A DNA stretch of 64,000 nt from Streptomyces antibioticus (GCF_001514065.1 NZ_KQ948422.1:496001-560000); one strand, 5' to 3'. Shown: positions 34,584 through 44,423, numbered from the stretch's first letter. The notes: generated by a model not told the origin, from the letters alone. Numbers and translations are program-made.

Positions 34584-36734
34584 ATGGCAGTCGACACAGC
34601 GCCGTCCGGGGAAGCACCGGCCGGCCGGTTGGCAGGCCGCTGGGTGCCGTGGTTGGTGATCGGCTTGTGGCTTGTGCTGGCGGCGGGCATGGTGCCGCTG
34701 AGCGGAAAGTTGAGCTCAGTCACCACCGACAGCGCCGTGGACACCCTGCCGGCCAGTGCCGAGTCCACCAAGGTGGCGGTGCTGGACGACCGTCTCCCCG
34801 GTGGTGACAGCAGCACGTTCGTCTTCGTGTACCACCGTGCCGGCGGCATGACCGACGCCGACCGCGCGACGGTCGAGCGCCACTACAACACCCTTGCCAA
34901 GCGGTACCCGCCGAAGGCGACGGCGGCGGCCGGCGAGGACGACGAGGGCTCACCGGCGAGGCTCTCCACCGACCGCAAGGCGATGATGTTCACCCTTGAG
35001 GTGAGCACGGCCTACGGCGCACCGGAGACCATCGTCGGCCCGTTGCGAGACGCCACGAAGGACCGCCCCTCCGGCCTGGAACTCGACGTGACCGGTCCGG
35101 GCGCGATCGACGGCGACATGGATGCCGTCTTCGACGGCATCGACGTGCAGGTCCTCCTCACCACGATCGTCGTCGTCACGCTCCTGCTCATCCTCACCTA
35201 CCGCAGCCCGGTGTTGTGGCTCATCCCGCTCATGGCCGTGGGCGCGGCCGCACTCACCGCGATGGCGACCGTCTACCTGCTCGTCAAGGGCTTCGGCATC
35301 GTGGTCAACGACCAGAACTCTGCGCTGCTGACCATCCTCGTGTTCGGCGTGGGCACGGACTACGCGCTGCTGCTCATCGCTCGATATCGGGAGGCACTGC
35401 ACCACCATGAGAACGTCCGGGTCGCGATGGTCCACGCGCTGCGCGGCGCGGCGCCGGCCATCGTCGCGTCCGCGGCCACCGTGGTCGCCGGCCTGCTCTG
35501 CCTGCTCGTCGCGGACCTGAACAGCACCAGCGGGTTGGGCCCGATCGGTGCGGCCGGCATCCTGTGCGCCCTGGTGGCCATGCTGACGCTGTTCCCGGCC
35601 GTACTCGTGGTGCTCGGCAGGCGGATCTTCTGGCCGGCCATCCCGCGGTTCAGCACGGCCGTGGAGGAGAAGCCGGGGCTGTGGGGACGGCTCGGCACCG
35701 CCATCAGCCGCCGCCGGTGGGTGGCGGCGCTCGGCTCGCTCGGCATCCTCGGCGTACTCGCCCTCGGGCTGGCGGGCAACACCGGCGCCCTGCGGGAGCA
35801 GGACCAGTTCCTGTCGGCGCCGGAGTCGGTGACCGGCTTCACCGTTCTGCGCCAGCACTTCCCCGAGCTGGGCGGCCAGCCGATGACGGTCTTCACGCGG
35901 CCGGCGCAGCAGGAGCGGGTGCTCGACGTCGTCCAGGACACTCGTGGTGTGGCCCTGGCCGTCCCGGAGCAGACCAGCGGGGGTTGGGCCAACATCTCCG
36001 TGTTCCCGAAGGCCGCGCCGGACACCGCCGCGGAGTACGACACGATCAAGCGGGTGCGCACCGCCGTGCACGCGGTGCGCGGGGCGGAGGCGATCGTCGG
36101 CGGGCCGAGTGCGGAGAACCTCGACACCGAGGTGACCACCGAGCGCGACGAGAAGCTGGTGATCCCGCTGGTGCTCGCCGTCGTCCTGATCATCCTCGGG
36201 CTGCTGCTGCGCGCGATCCTGGCCCCGCTGGTCCTGATGGCCACCGTGATCGTCTCCTTCGCCGCGGCCTTCGGCGGCAGCGTGTTCGTCTTCGACACGA
36301 TCCTCGGGTTCAAGGGCATCGACTATTCGGTGCCGCTGCTGGCATTCCTGTTCCTGGTGGCACTCGGCGTCGACTACAACATCTTCCTGGCCAGCCGGGC
36401 CCGGGAGGAGACCGTGCGACTCGGCACCAGAGAGGGCATGCTCAAAGCCCTCTCCGCCACCGGTGGCGTCATCACCTCGGCGGGCCTGGTCCTGGCGGCC
36501 ACCTTCGCGGTCCTCGCCACACTTCCGCTGGTGATGCTGGTCGAGGTCGGCTTCCTGGTCGCCTTCGGCGTGCTGCTCGACGCCCTGCTGGTGCGGTCGG
36601 TCCTGGTGCCCGCCCTCACCTTGCTCATCGACCGGCGGATGTGGTGGCCGAGCCGGCTGTCCCGTCCAGCGGCGGAGCTGCCGAACGGTCAACAGCCGCT
36701 CGCCAACGACGAGGAGCCCGCGCTGCAACGGTGA
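34584..36734 (+). CDS. MMPL family RND transporter, second copy
   Basis: A 716-residue MMPL transporter with two repeated halves. The first-half motif is VFGVGTDYALLLIARYREAL near residue 255, and the second-half motif is VALGVDYNIFLASRAREE near residue 595. The outside loops lie at about 50-190 and 400-520. GGAGGAGG precedes either GTG 34581 or ATG 34584; I chose the ATG. It faces a two-component system across a repeat array and is probably unrelated in regulation, because the genes are convergent. Likely role: export of a hydrophobic compound. Confidence 0.92.
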   Translation: MAVDTAPSGEAPAGRLAGRWVPWLVIGLWLVLAAGMVPLSGKLSSVTTDSAVDTLPASAESTKVAVLDDRLPGGDSSTFVFVYHRAGGMTDADRATVERHYNTLAKRYPPKATAAAGEDDEGSPARLSTDRKAMMFTLEVSTAYGAPETIVGPLRDATKDRPSGLELDVTGPGAIDGDMDAVFDGIDVQVLLTTIVVVTLLLILTYRSPVLWLIPLMAVGAAALTAMATVYLLVKGFGIVVNDQNSALLTILVFGVGTDYALLLIARYREALHHHENVRVAMVHALRGAAPAIVASAATVVAGLLCLLVADLNSTSGLGPIGAAGILCALVAMLTLFPAVLVVLGRRIFWPAIPRFSTAVEEKPGLWGRLGTAISRRRWVAALGSLGILGVLALGLAGNTGALREQDQFLSAPESVTGFTVLRQHFPELGGQPMTVFTRPAQQERVLDVVQDTRGVALAVPEQTSGGWANISVFPKAAPDTAAEYDTIKRVRTAVHAVRGAEAIVGGPSAENLDTEVTTERDEKLVIPLVLAVVLIILGLLLRAILAPLVLMATVIVSFAAAFGGSVFVFDTILGFKGIDYSVPLLAFLFLVALGVDYNIFLASRAREETVRLGTREGMLKALSATGGVITSAGLVLAATFAVLATLPLVMLVEVGFLVAFGVLLDALLVRSVLVPALTLLIDRRMWWPSRLSRPAAELPNGQQPLANDEEPALQR

Positions 36735-36812
36735 GCGTGGCGACACGGACGAGATCCGGGGCAGGGCCCAGGCCCGTCCCGGATTTTTCATGGACCGGAC
36801 GCTCGCCACCCG

Positions 36813-37205
36813 TTGATCCTGCGCCGCACGCCAGGGCTCGGGTCGACGCATCGCGGCGTCCTGCCCCGCGGGTGGGCCACTTGTCCTGCGCCGTACGGCC
36901 GGGGCTGGGGTCGGTGCGCCCCAGAGTCCTGCCCCGACAGAGAGCCGCACCGGGCCATCGCCCGACCGTCGCAGCCCGTTGACCCTGCGCCGTGCAGCCG
37001 GGGGCTGGGGTCGGTGCGCCCCAGAGTCCTGCCCCGACAGAGAGCCGCACCGGGCCATCGCCCGACCGTCGCAGCCCGCTGGCCCTGCGCCGTGCAGCCG
37101 GGGCCTGGGGTCGGTGCGCCCCGGGGTCCTGCCCCGACGGCGCGCCGCGCCGGGCCACGCCCGAGGGACGCTGTCTCTTGTCCTGTGCCGCGCCGCCGGG
37201 GCGGG
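36813..37205. repeat. tandem repeat array, unit about 100 bp
   Basis: At least three full units begin at 36881, 36979 and 37079, with a degenerate unit at 36813 and a partial one from 37178 that runs into the end of the kinase gene. Positions 36901-36978 and 37001-37078 are identical over 78 bp at exactly 100-bp distance, and the third copy has diverged. Each unit begins with a TTG(T/A)CCTGCGCCG-like core and contains GTCGGTGCGCCCC. It lies in the 471-bp gap between convergent MMPL and kinase genes, where no gene is seen. Confidence 0.85.
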
Positions 37206-38657
37206 TCAGTGCACCGTGGTGTCGTCCCCGGCGGTGAGCCGAGTGATCGGGGCGGGCGGGGCCGTGGCCGGAAGGTCGACCCGAAGCAGCGCGCCACCGC
37301 GTGCGGAACGGGCGACGGTGGCCCGGCCGCCGTGGGCGTCGACGACCCGCTGCACGATCGACAGCCCCAGACCGGATCCCGGCAACGCCCGGGCGCTGTC
37401 GGCACGGTAGAACCGGTCGAACACCCGCGGTACGTCGGCGGCGTCGATCCCCGGCCCGGCGTCGTCGACCTCCAGCACCGCCGACGCGCCCTCGGCACGG
37501 AGCCGGACCTGGACCGGCTGGTCCGCGGGAGACCATTTGCCGGCGTTGTCGATGAGGTTGAGCACCGCCCGCTCCAGCGCAGCGGGACGCCCGCTCACCC
37601 ACACGGAGGTCACGTCGAGCGCGACCTCGATGTCGGGCACGCGGGAACGCGCCCGGATCACGGCGGCCGCCACCACGTCGGCGAAGTCGAGCACCTCGGT
37701 GCTCTCGTCGCTGACGTCACCGCGCGCCAGGTCGGTCAGCTCGGCGACCAGGGTGCTCAACTCGGCCACCTGGGCGCCGAGATCGGTGAGCAGCCGGGTC
37801 CGGCTCTCCGCCGGCAGTGCGCTGTCCAGGGTGCCGCGCCGATCGAGCCTGATCAGCAGCTCGGCGTTGAGGCGCAGGCTGGTGAGGGGGGTCTTGAGTT
37901 CGTGGGCGGCGTCCTCGGCGAGCAGCCGCTGGGCGCGCCGGGAGTCCCGGAGCGCGGCGAGCATGTCGTTGATCGCCTGGATCAGCCGCCGGATCTCCCC
38001 GCCGCCCTCGTCCGGGATGTCGGCATCGAGGTCCCGGGTGTGCGCGACACGTACCGCGGCGGCGGTCAGCCGGTCGATCGGTGCCAGCCCGGTCCGCGCC
38101 ACGGTCCGCCCGACAAGAGCGCCGCCGACCACGCAGAGCAGCCCGATCAGCAGCATGCCGAATCCGAACCGGTTGATCGGGCTGTCGTCGACGACGCGGG
38201 CCACCTGGACCGCGCCGTCGCCCGCCCGCAGCGTGTAGATGGCGTAGCCGTCCTCGTCGCTGTCGTTCGACTCCATCAGGTCGGCCGACGCGCCCTGCGT
38301 CACGCGCCCGGCTTGCTCGCTGACCGGGGGCAGCGCGGGTTGGCCGGCCGGCGTCCGGATCGAGCCGTCGGGCAGGATGACCCGCACCAGCCGACCTGAT
38401 CCGGGATACGGCGGTAGCTGAACCTCCGCCAGACCGGCACGCTCCGCGTTCGTCGCCAGGACGCGGGCGTCGGCGCGCAGTTCGTTCTCGGCGGTCCTCT
38501 GCAGCTCCCAGCCCATGAGCTGGCTGGCCACCTGGAAAGCGAGGAACACGCTGACCGCGATGGCCGTCGCCGCGATCACCGTCAGCCTGGCCCGCAGGGA
38601 CCGCCTGCGCCACCATCGGGTCAGCCGGCGCGGTTGCCGGCCCGCGGGCCTGCTCAC
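37206..38657 (-). CDS. sensor histidine kinase
   Basis: A 483-residue membrane kinase. Transmembrane helices lie at about 22-45 and 165-190, bounding an outside sensor domain of about 110 residues, and a HAMP linker follows. The H-box is AEDAAHELKTPLTSLR, the N-box NLIDNAGKWSP, G1 DDAGPGI and G2 GSGLGLSIV. The GTG start at 38657 overlaps the regulator stop (GTGA), so the pair is translationally coupled. The last partial copy of the tandem repeat array overlaps its final codons. The signal it senses is unknown. Confidence 0.92.
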   Translation of the reverse strand: MSRPAGRQPRRLTRWWRRRSLRARLTVIAATAIAVSVFLAFQVASQLMGWELQRTAENELRADARVLATNAERAGLAEVQLPPYPGSGRLVRVILPDGSIRTPAGQPALPPVSEQAGRVTQGASADLMESNDSDEDGYAIYTLRAGDGAVQVARVVDDSPINRFGFGMLLIGLLCVVGGALVGRTVARTGLAPIDRLTAAAVRVAHTRDLDADIPDEGGGEIRRLIQAINDMLAALRDSRRAQRLLAEDAAHELKTPLTSLRLNAELLIRLDRRGTLDSALPAESRTRLLTDLGAQVAELSTLVAELTDLARGDVSDESTEVLDFADVVAAAVIRARSRVPDIEVALDVTSVWVSGRPAALERAVLNLIDNAGKWSPADQPVQVRLRAEGASAVLEVDDAGPGIDAADVPRVFDRFYRADSARALPGSGLGLSIVQRVVDAHGGRATVARSARGGALLRVDLPATAPPAPITRLTAGDDTTVH

Positions 38658-39346
38658 GGAGGAGTCTCCCGCAACGTGTATCCCAGGCCGCGCAGTGTGT
38701 AGATCAGTCGCGGCTCGCCCTCGGCCTCCAACTTGCGGCGCAGATAGCTCACGTACACCTGGAGGTTGTTGGCGGTGGAGCTCATGCCGTAGCCCCAGAT
38801 CGCCTCGAACAGCGCGTCGCGGGTCAGGACCCGGGTCGCGTTGCCCATGAGGACCTGCAGGAGGGCGAACTCGGTACGGGTCAGGCGCAGCGGCCGCCCG
38901 CCCCGCCACGCCTCGAACCTGTCGGGATCGAGCCGGACGTCGGCGAACGACAGGATGTGCGACTCCTCGTCGGCCGGCGCGCGCCGGCGCAGCAGGGCCC
39001 GCACCCGGGCCAGCAACTCCTCCGTGGCGAACGGCTTGGGCAGGTAGTCGTCGGCGCCCGCGTCCAGCCCCGCGACCCGGTCGGAGACCTGGTCGCGGGC
39101 GGTCAGCATCAGCACCGGCAGATCCCGACCCGCGGCCCGCAACCGCCGGCAGGTCTCCAACCCGCCGAGGCGGGGCATCATCACGTCGAGGATCAGCAGG
39201 TCCAGCGTGTCACCGCCGGCTCCATCGACGCCGTCGAGCACGGCGAAACCGTTGGCGACGGTGCTGGTGTCGTACCCCTCGACCTGGAGCACCCGCTCCA
39301 GCGAATCGCGGATGGCCGCTTCATCATCCGCGATCATGATCCGCAC
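38654..39346 (-). CDS. OmpR-type response regulator
   Basis: A 230-residue response regulator. The receiver domain has the acidic pair near residue 8 (IADDEA), the phospho-acceptor Asp54 (LLILDVMMPR) and Lys in LPKPF. The C-terminal winged helix is of the OmpR/PhoB type (TRTEFALLQVLMGN, then VYVSYLRRKLE). GTG 39346 is my preferred start, giving VRIMIADDE; ATG 39385 would add 13 residues (MSGKASTGGGRAG). It is first in a two-gene operon with the kinase. Confidence 0.92.
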   Translation of the reverse strand: MRIMIADDEAAIRDSLERVLQVEGYDTSTVANGFAVLDGVDGAGGDTLDLLILDVMMPRLGGLETCRRLRAAGRDLPVLMLTARDQVSDRVAGLDAGADDYLPKPFATEELLARVRALLRRRAPADEESHILSFADVRLDPDRFEAWRGGRPLRLTRTEFALLQVLMGNATRVLTRDALFEAIWGYGMSSTANNLQVYVSYLRRKLEAEGEPRLIYTLRGLGYTLRETPP

Positions 39347-39529
39347 GCCGGCCCGCCCCCCTCCAGTCGATGCTTTTCCGCTCATTGTCCCCGAGCAACC
39401 TGAGGCCAGGCTTAGAGCGTCGCTGGGGATCACGCTCTTACGGATACGCGAGAAATGGAAGGCGGCGAGGCGTGACCGGTGTGCCGCACCCGTCGCGCCT
39501 CGCCGCATGCTGTGTTCCGCCCGCGTTGT

Positions 39530-41065
39530 CTACGATCCGGTGGCAGCCTCCGTCTGCTCCTGCGGGGCCGGAGTGTCGTCGGTCGAGGCGGTGAGCGGGC
39601 TTCTGCCTCTACTGAGGGCGAGGTAGATCACTCCGGCGACGGCGACGCCGATGAACCAGGAGTACGGGCCCAGCTTGGCCCCGTATCCGGACGGGCCGTA
39701 GACGGGCAGGATGCTGGAGAAGACCGAACCCACCGCGGCGGCCACGAGCGCCCGGACGTTCCAGCCGCCCTGGAAGCGGAACTCCCCGTCCTCCTGGTAG
39801 AGCGCGGGCACGTTCAGCTGGGTCTTCCTGATGAGGTAGTAGTCGACGACGAGCACGCCGAAGAGCGGGCCCATCGTCGAGCCGATGGCGTTGACGAAGC
39901 TGGGGGCGTTGTCCCACGGGTGCAGCGGGTAGAGCAGCAGCGCGATAAGAGCGGCGATGAGACCGCCACGTCGGAAGGTCACGTACTTCGGTGCCACGTT
40001 GGCGAAGTCGAAGGCGGGGCTGACGAAGTTGGCGACGACATTGATGCCGAGCGTGGCGACGGCGAAGGTCAGGGCGGCGAGCAGGACGAGGGCCGCGCTG
40101 TCGAACTTGGCGGATATGTTGGCCGGTTCGAGGATGACCTCCCCGTACACCTTGCTGGCGGCGGCCGTGGTGATGGCCGCGACGAGGGAGAAGAGGATCA
40201 GGTTGACGGGCAGGCCCCAGACGTTGCCCTTCTTCAGGGTCTTCACGTCGGGGGTGAAGCGGGCGAAGTCACCGAAGTTGAGGAACAGGGCCGCGAAGTA
40301 GGTGACCCAGGTGGCGGCTATCGCGGCGATGGCGGCGAACGAGCCGGGGCTGACGTCGAGTCCGGTGGCGCTCTTGGCGAGGGCGCCCAGGTCCTTGGCC
40401 GGCATGTCGACCGAGAAGGACAGCGCGCCGGCCTTCACGGACAGCGCGATCGCCAGCACCAGCATCATCAGCCAGACCGCGGGTCCGGCGAAGTCCTGGA
40501 AGCGGCGTACCGTCTCCATGCCCTTGCTGATGATGAGCAGCTGGGCGGCCCAGACGCCGAGGTAGCACAGCACTTCGAGGCCGCTGTGGTCGAAGAGGTG
40601 AGTGGTCTCGTGCAGGTGCCTGGGGCCGTCGTAGCGGACGAGGAAGGCGACGATGGCGCCGGCCGCCGCGCTGGTCTGGGCGCCGTACCAGAAGGTGGCG
40701 ACCACGGCCCGGGCGAGCGCCGGGACGTTGGCGCCGAAGGTGCCGAACGAGGCGCGGGCGAGGACGGGATAGGGGACGCCGGTCTTGACGCCCGCCCTGC
40801 CCATGAGGGTCATCAGCCAGTAGATGACCAGCGAGCCCACGCCGATGCCGATGAGGAACTTGAGGGTGTTGCCCGCGACGAGGAACAGACTGGCGGCCAG
40901 GAAGTAGCCGTAGAGACTGTGGACGTCCGAGGTCCAGACGTTGAAGATGCTGAAGGCGCCCCACTTGCGCTCGGTGGCCGGGGCGAGATCCTCGTTGTAC
41001 AGACGGGGGGAATACCCCGGCGGGGTGGCAGTTCTGTCCGCGTCCGCGCTGTCCGTCGCCGTCAT
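39530..41065 (-). CDS. NCS1 family nucleobase/allantoin cation symporter
   Basis: A 511-residue permease with about twelve helices. Family patterns include SPRLYNEDLAPATERKWGAF at the N-terminus, FNVWTSDVHSLYGYFLAAS and the later FLNFGDFARFTPD. NCS1 proteins take up cytosine, uracil, allantoin or hydantoins with Na+ or H+. It may supply nitrogen-rich ring compounds, which fits the amidohydrolase operon at 3.4-8 kb in a general way, though the two are 30 kb apart. A short GGAAA-ATAC-TTTCC inverted repeat lies about 115 bp upstream (41179-41192). Confidence 0.9.
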   Translation of the reverse strand: MTATDSADADRTATPPGYSPRLYNEDLAPATERKWGAFSIFNVWTSDVHSLYGYFLAASLFLVAGNTLKFLIGIGVGSLVIYWLMTLMGRAGVKTGVPYPVLARASFGTFGANVPALARAVVATFWYGAQTSAAAGAIVAFLVRYDGPRHLHETTHLFDHSGLEVLCYLGVWAAQLLIISKGMETVRRFQDFAGPAVWLMMLVLAIALSVKAGALSFSVDMPAKDLGALAKSATGLDVSPGSFAAIAAIAATWVTYFAALFLNFGDFARFTPDVKTLKKGNVWGLPVNLILFSLVAAITTAAASKVYGEVILEPANISAKFDSAALVLLAALTFAVATLGINVVANFVSPAFDFANVAPKYVTFRRGGLIAALIALLLYPLHPWDNAPSFVNAIGSTMGPLFGVLVVDYYLIRKTQLNVPALYQEDGEFRFQGGWNVRALVAAAVGSVFSSILPVYGPSGYGAKLGPYSWFIGVAVAGVIYLALSRGRSPLTASTDDTPAPQEQTEAATGS

Positions 41066-41327
41066 GTGGTGCTCCTTGGTGCTGGCTGCGACATGTGCCT
41101 CCGGCATGCACCGGATGGTTGAAGCGAAGACAACGGCCTGTGTATTGCACCCGGATGCCCGGCACGTAACGGACTCGTCAACGGAAAATACTTTCCAGTT
41201 CCCGTGGTGAGCGTGCCTTCGGCGCAGGCCGGTGCGACTTGGTACCCATCAGGTACGACAGCTCCCAGCGGGCTGACACTGTTGAACCCATGACGGCCCG
41301 CTTCGCCGGGCACGGTCTCTGCCGATG
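41066..41327. other. intergenic region upstream of the permease
   Basis: No gene is seen. The inverted repeat GGAAAATACTTTCC (41179-41192) is a possible operator for the permease gene. Confidence 0.4.
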
Positions 41328-42221
41328 TCAGTCGGCCGATGGCGGGGGCAACGTGTCGACGAGGCCGAGGAGTCCTCGCAGAGCCGGTGTGGCGGCACCC
41401 GGTCGGTGGGCCAGGGCGAGGTCCACGGTGGGCATGGGCGCGGTCACACGTTTGAGTCGCACGCCCGGTATGCGCAACGCACGGGCACGCCCCTCGGGCA
41501 CCGGGGCGATGCCAAGGCCCGAGGCGACGCTCAGCAGCAACTGTTCGTCGTCGGGTTCCTCCCGCACGATGCGCGGCCCCCCGTCGGGCCACAGCTGTCG
41601 GCTGATCAGGTCGTGCATTCCGGGCGCGTTCTCGCGCGGCCAGAGGATCACCGGTTCGGCGGCGATGCGCCCGCGGGTGACCCTTCGTGCGCCGGCGAGG
41701 GGATGCTCCGCGGGGACGGCCACGAGGAGTTCTTCGCGGGCGATGTGCCGGCACTCCAGGCCCTCGCCGTCCAGCGGGGGCCGTACGAACGCGGCATCCA
41801 GCCTGCCGGCCAGCAGCTCGGTGATGTTGTGGGCGGTCCACCCCGTCCGCACGACGAGCTCCACGTCCGGATGGAGGGTGCGGAACGCGGCGAGGAGGGC
41901 GTCGACGGGGCCGCCGCGGGCGGAGCGCGTCAGGGCCAGACGCAGCTGCCCCTGCCGTCCGCCGACGGCCGCACTGATACGTTCCTGCGCCGCGGCCGCG
42001 TGGGCGAGCAGTTCGCCGGCTTCATGGGCCACGACCTCGCCGACGACGGTCAACCGGCAGCCCCGGCTGCCCCGTTCGAGCAACTCGGCACCGATCTCCC
42101 GTTCCAGCGCCCTGATCTGCTGGCTCAGCGCGGGCTGGGCGATGTGCAGCCGGTGCGCGGCCCGCGTGAAGTTCAACTCCTCGGCCAGCACGAGGAAGTA
42201 GCGCAGCCGCCGCAGGTCCAT
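41328..42221 (-). CDS. LysR family regulator divergent from a D-amino-acid oxidase
   Basis: A 297-residue LysR protein. The winged helix is at residues 3-62 (LRRLRYFLVLAEELNFTRAA, then QPALSQQIRALEREIG), with an effector domain after residue 88. The start at 42221 gives the usual MDLRRLRYF opening; a longer open frame upstream crosses the divergent gene and is not coding. A palindrome ATAAGC-GCG-GCTTAT (42231-42245) lies 10 bp upstream of its start, in the 109-bp gap to the oxidase gene, as expected for LysR autoregulation and control of the divergent gene. Confidence 0.92.
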   Translation of the reverse strand: MDLRRLRYFLVLAEELNFTRAAHRLHIAQPALSQQIRALEREIGAELLERGSRGCRLTVVGEVVAHEAGELLAHAAAAQERISAAVGGRQGQLRLALTRSARGGPVDALLAAFRTLHPDVELVVRTGWTAHNITELLAGRLDAAFVRPPLDGEGLECRHIAREELLVAVPAEHPLAGARRVTRGRIAAEPVILWPRENAPGMHDLISRQLWPDGGPRIVREEPDDEQLLLSVASGLGIAPVPEGRARALRIPGVRLKRVTAPMPTVDLALAHRPGAATPALRGLLGLVDTLPPPSAD

Positions 42222-42230
42222 CCGCCAACT

Positions 42231-42245
42231 ATAAGCGCGGCTTAT
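42231..42245. promoter_or_regulatory. LysR-type operator palindrome
   Basis: ATAAGC (42231-42236), GCG spacer and GCTTAT (42240-42245) form a perfect 6-bp inverted repeat close to the LysR start. It fits the T-N11-A rule of LysR boxes in shape. Confidence 0.65.
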
Positions 42246-42330
42246 CGCATGGAAGGTGACTGGTCTTGGACAGGCCTTCAACTCCCCGCCGACAGTGACA
42301 ACAGGACGGTTCGACGATCGAGGGGGAGAC

Positions 42331-43302
42331 ATGCGCGACAGGTTCGACGCGGTTGTCGTCGGCGCCGGAGTCATCGGCCTCACCACCGCACTGCGCCTGC
42401 AGCAGGCCGGTTCCCGGGTCGCCGTGGTCACGGCCGAGCCGCCCGGCGAGACGACGTCCTCCGTCGCCGCGGCCGTGTGGTACCCGACCCGCACCCGGTT
42501 CGAACCGCGCGTACTGGAGTGGGCCACCCGCACCCACGACGAGTTCACCCGCCAGGCGGCGGACGGGGTGCCCGGTGTGGTCATGCGCCCCACCCGGATG
42601 CTGCTGCGCGGCCCGAACCACGACATCCCCTGGTGGGCCTCCGCCCTTCCCGACCTCCGCGTCCTGCGCGGGGACGAGGTACGGGCCCCGTTCAGCGGTG
42701 GCTGGGCGTTCACCGTTCCGACCGTGGAGATGTCCCACTACCTGCCCTGGATTCAGCACACCTTCTCCATGGCGGGCGGCACGCTGATCCATCGCCGCAT
42801 CGACGCCCTGGAACAGGCAGGCGTTTGGGCGCCCGTGGTGGTGAACGCATCCGGCCTCGCCACCCGCACCCTCTGCGGCGACACCGAAGTACGGCCGGCG
42901 CGAGGACAGTTGGTCCTCGTCGCCAACCCCGGGCTGCGCACATCCGTGCGCGACGAGGACAACGCCGACGGCACCACCTACATCCACCCCCGCAGCACGG
43001 ACGTCGTACTCGGCGGCACGTTCGAGATCGACGAGTGGGACATCACACCGTCCCCCGCCACCGCCGCCGCGATCCTGCGCCGCTGCACCGACCTGCTGCC
43101 GGAACTGGCAGGCGCCCCGGTCCTGGGCCACCAAGTGGGCCTACGCCCCTTTCGCGACAGCGGAGTTCGCCTGGAGGCCGACCCACGCCCGCCCGGCCGG
43201 ATACGCCGACTGGTGCACAACTACGGCCACGGAGGCGCCGGCGTCACCCTCGCCTGGGGCTGCGCGGACGCCGTAACCACCCTTGTGCACCAACCCCGTT
43301 AG
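42331..43302 (+). CDS. D-amino-acid oxidase family protein
   Basis: A 323-residue FAD enzyme of the DAAO family. The N-terminal Rossmann motif is VVVGAGVIGLTTALRL. The segment TTSSVAAAVWYPTR matches the DAAO FAD/substrate region, and the C-terminal HNYGHGGAGVTLAWGCA is the DAAO signature. An AGGGGGAGAC site directly precedes the ATG at 42331. It would oxidise D-amino acids to 2-oxo acids, ammonia and peroxide. The divergent LysR gene likely controls it. Confidence 0.92.
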   Translation: MRDRFDAVVVGAGVIGLTTALRLQQAGSRVAVVTAEPPGETTSSVAAAVWYPTRTRFEPRVLEWATRTHDEFTRQAADGVPGVVMRPTRMLLRGPNHDIPWWASALPDLRVLRGDEVRAPFSGGWAFTVPTVEMSHYLPWIQHTFSMAGGTLIHRRIDALEQAGVWAPVVVNASGLATRTLCGDTEVRPARGQLVLVANPGLRTSVRDEDNADGTTYIHPRSTDVVLGGTFEIDEWDITPSPATAAAILRRCTDLLPELAGAPVLGHQVGLRPFRDSGVRLEADPRPPGRIRRLVHNYGHGGAGVTLAWGCADAVTTLVHQPR

Positions 43303-43337
43303 CACCTCTCCCCTACTCAAGGAACCGGGGTACGCCG

Positions 43338-44423
43338 ATGGAAGCCACCGAACCCGCAGAGACGACCACGCCCGACACACCCACCGGTGTCACACCGCAA
43401 CCCGGCCAACCGCCTACGGGGCCCCGCGCCAAGGTGCGGCGCCGCACGCTCCTGCTCGGCGCGCTCGGCCTGGCCGCCGTCACCGTCACGCTCGCCGAGA
43501 TGGAGTCGAGAGCGCGCGACGACGACGAACCAACCGTGTTCACCGTGCCCGACGGCCACGCCGCCAGCGTGGCGTTCAGCCCGGACGGCACCACGCTCGT
43601 CGCCGGACTGTCCGGGGTCCGGGGCATCAACAGCACGCTGCGGTCGTGGAAACTCGCCAAGGGCACCTCGACCACCCCCTGGCCCGACCAGGTCGAGGAG
43701 GTGACGAAGGTGGCCTTCAGCCCGGACGGCAGGACACTGGCCGTGGCCGGCACCCTTCAAGTGACCCTGTGGGACGCGGCGAAACCCACCGGCGTGGCCC
43801 TGCCCCTCCCCACCCTGGACGTGGCGTTCTCACCGGACGGCAAGACCCTGGCCACCGGGAACCACGACGGCGCGGCCCGGCTGTGGGACCTGGCCACCGG
43901 AACCGTCGCCAACACCCTTACCGCCGAGGGCATGACCGTGGTCAACGCGGTGGCGTTCAGTGGGGACGGAAGCATCCTGGCCACCGGCAGTGAGGGCGAC
44001 CCGGTACGGCTGTGGGACCTGCACGACCTGCCCTCCCCCACCGTCGACGCCACCCTCGAAGCCCCGCACCGGCAAGGCCTCGAGCCAGTCGCGCTCCCGT
44101 CGAGGGGCACCACGATGGCCACCGGCGACGACCACGGCATCATCCGCGTGTGGGACACGATGGGCGGCAGCCAGATGGTCACGTACAAGGGCCACACCGG
44201 CCCGGTCACGGCGCTGGCGTACAGCCCGGACGGGGACATCCTGGCCACCGGCAGCGACGACAGGACCGTGTGCTTGTGGGACACGAGCGAGATCTCCCTC
44301 TTCCCCCTCGACACCTTCACCGGCCACACCGACAAGGTGACATCGGTGGCGTTCAGCCCCGACGGCAGGACCGTGGCTTCGGGCAGTCTCGACGGCACGG
44401 TTCGGCTGTGGCCGATCCGGTGA
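43338..44423 (+). CDS. WD40 repeat protein with N-terminal membrane anchor
   Basis: A 361-residue beta-propeller protein. Residues 1-34 are Pro/Thr-rich and cytoplasmic, RRRTLLLGALGLAAVTVTLAE (about 34-54) is a membrane anchor or Tat-like signal, and about seven WD repeats follow, with recurrent VAFSPDG, LATG and LWD motifs. In Streptomyces such propellers often occur fused to serine/threonine kinases; here there is none. It begins 35 bp after the oxidase gene, so it may be read on the same transcript. Its partner is unknown. Confidence 0.85.
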   Translation: MEATEPAETTTPDTPTGVTPQPGQPPTGPRAKVRRRTLLLGALGLAAVTVTLAEMESRARDDDEPTVFTVPDGHAASVAFSPDGTTLVAGLSGVRGINSTLRSWKLAKGTSTTPWPDQVEEVTKVAFSPDGRTLAVAGTLQVTLWDAAKPTGVALPLPTLDVAFSPDGKTLATGNHDGAARLWDLATGTVANTLTAEGMTVVNAVAFSGDGSILATGSEGDPVRLWDLHDLPSPTVDATLEAPHRQGLEPVALPSRGTTMATGDDHGIIRVWDTMGGSQMVTYKGHTGPVTALAYSPDGDILATGSDDRTVCLWDTSEISLFPLDTFTGHTDKVTSVAFSPDGRTVASGSLDGTVRLWPIR

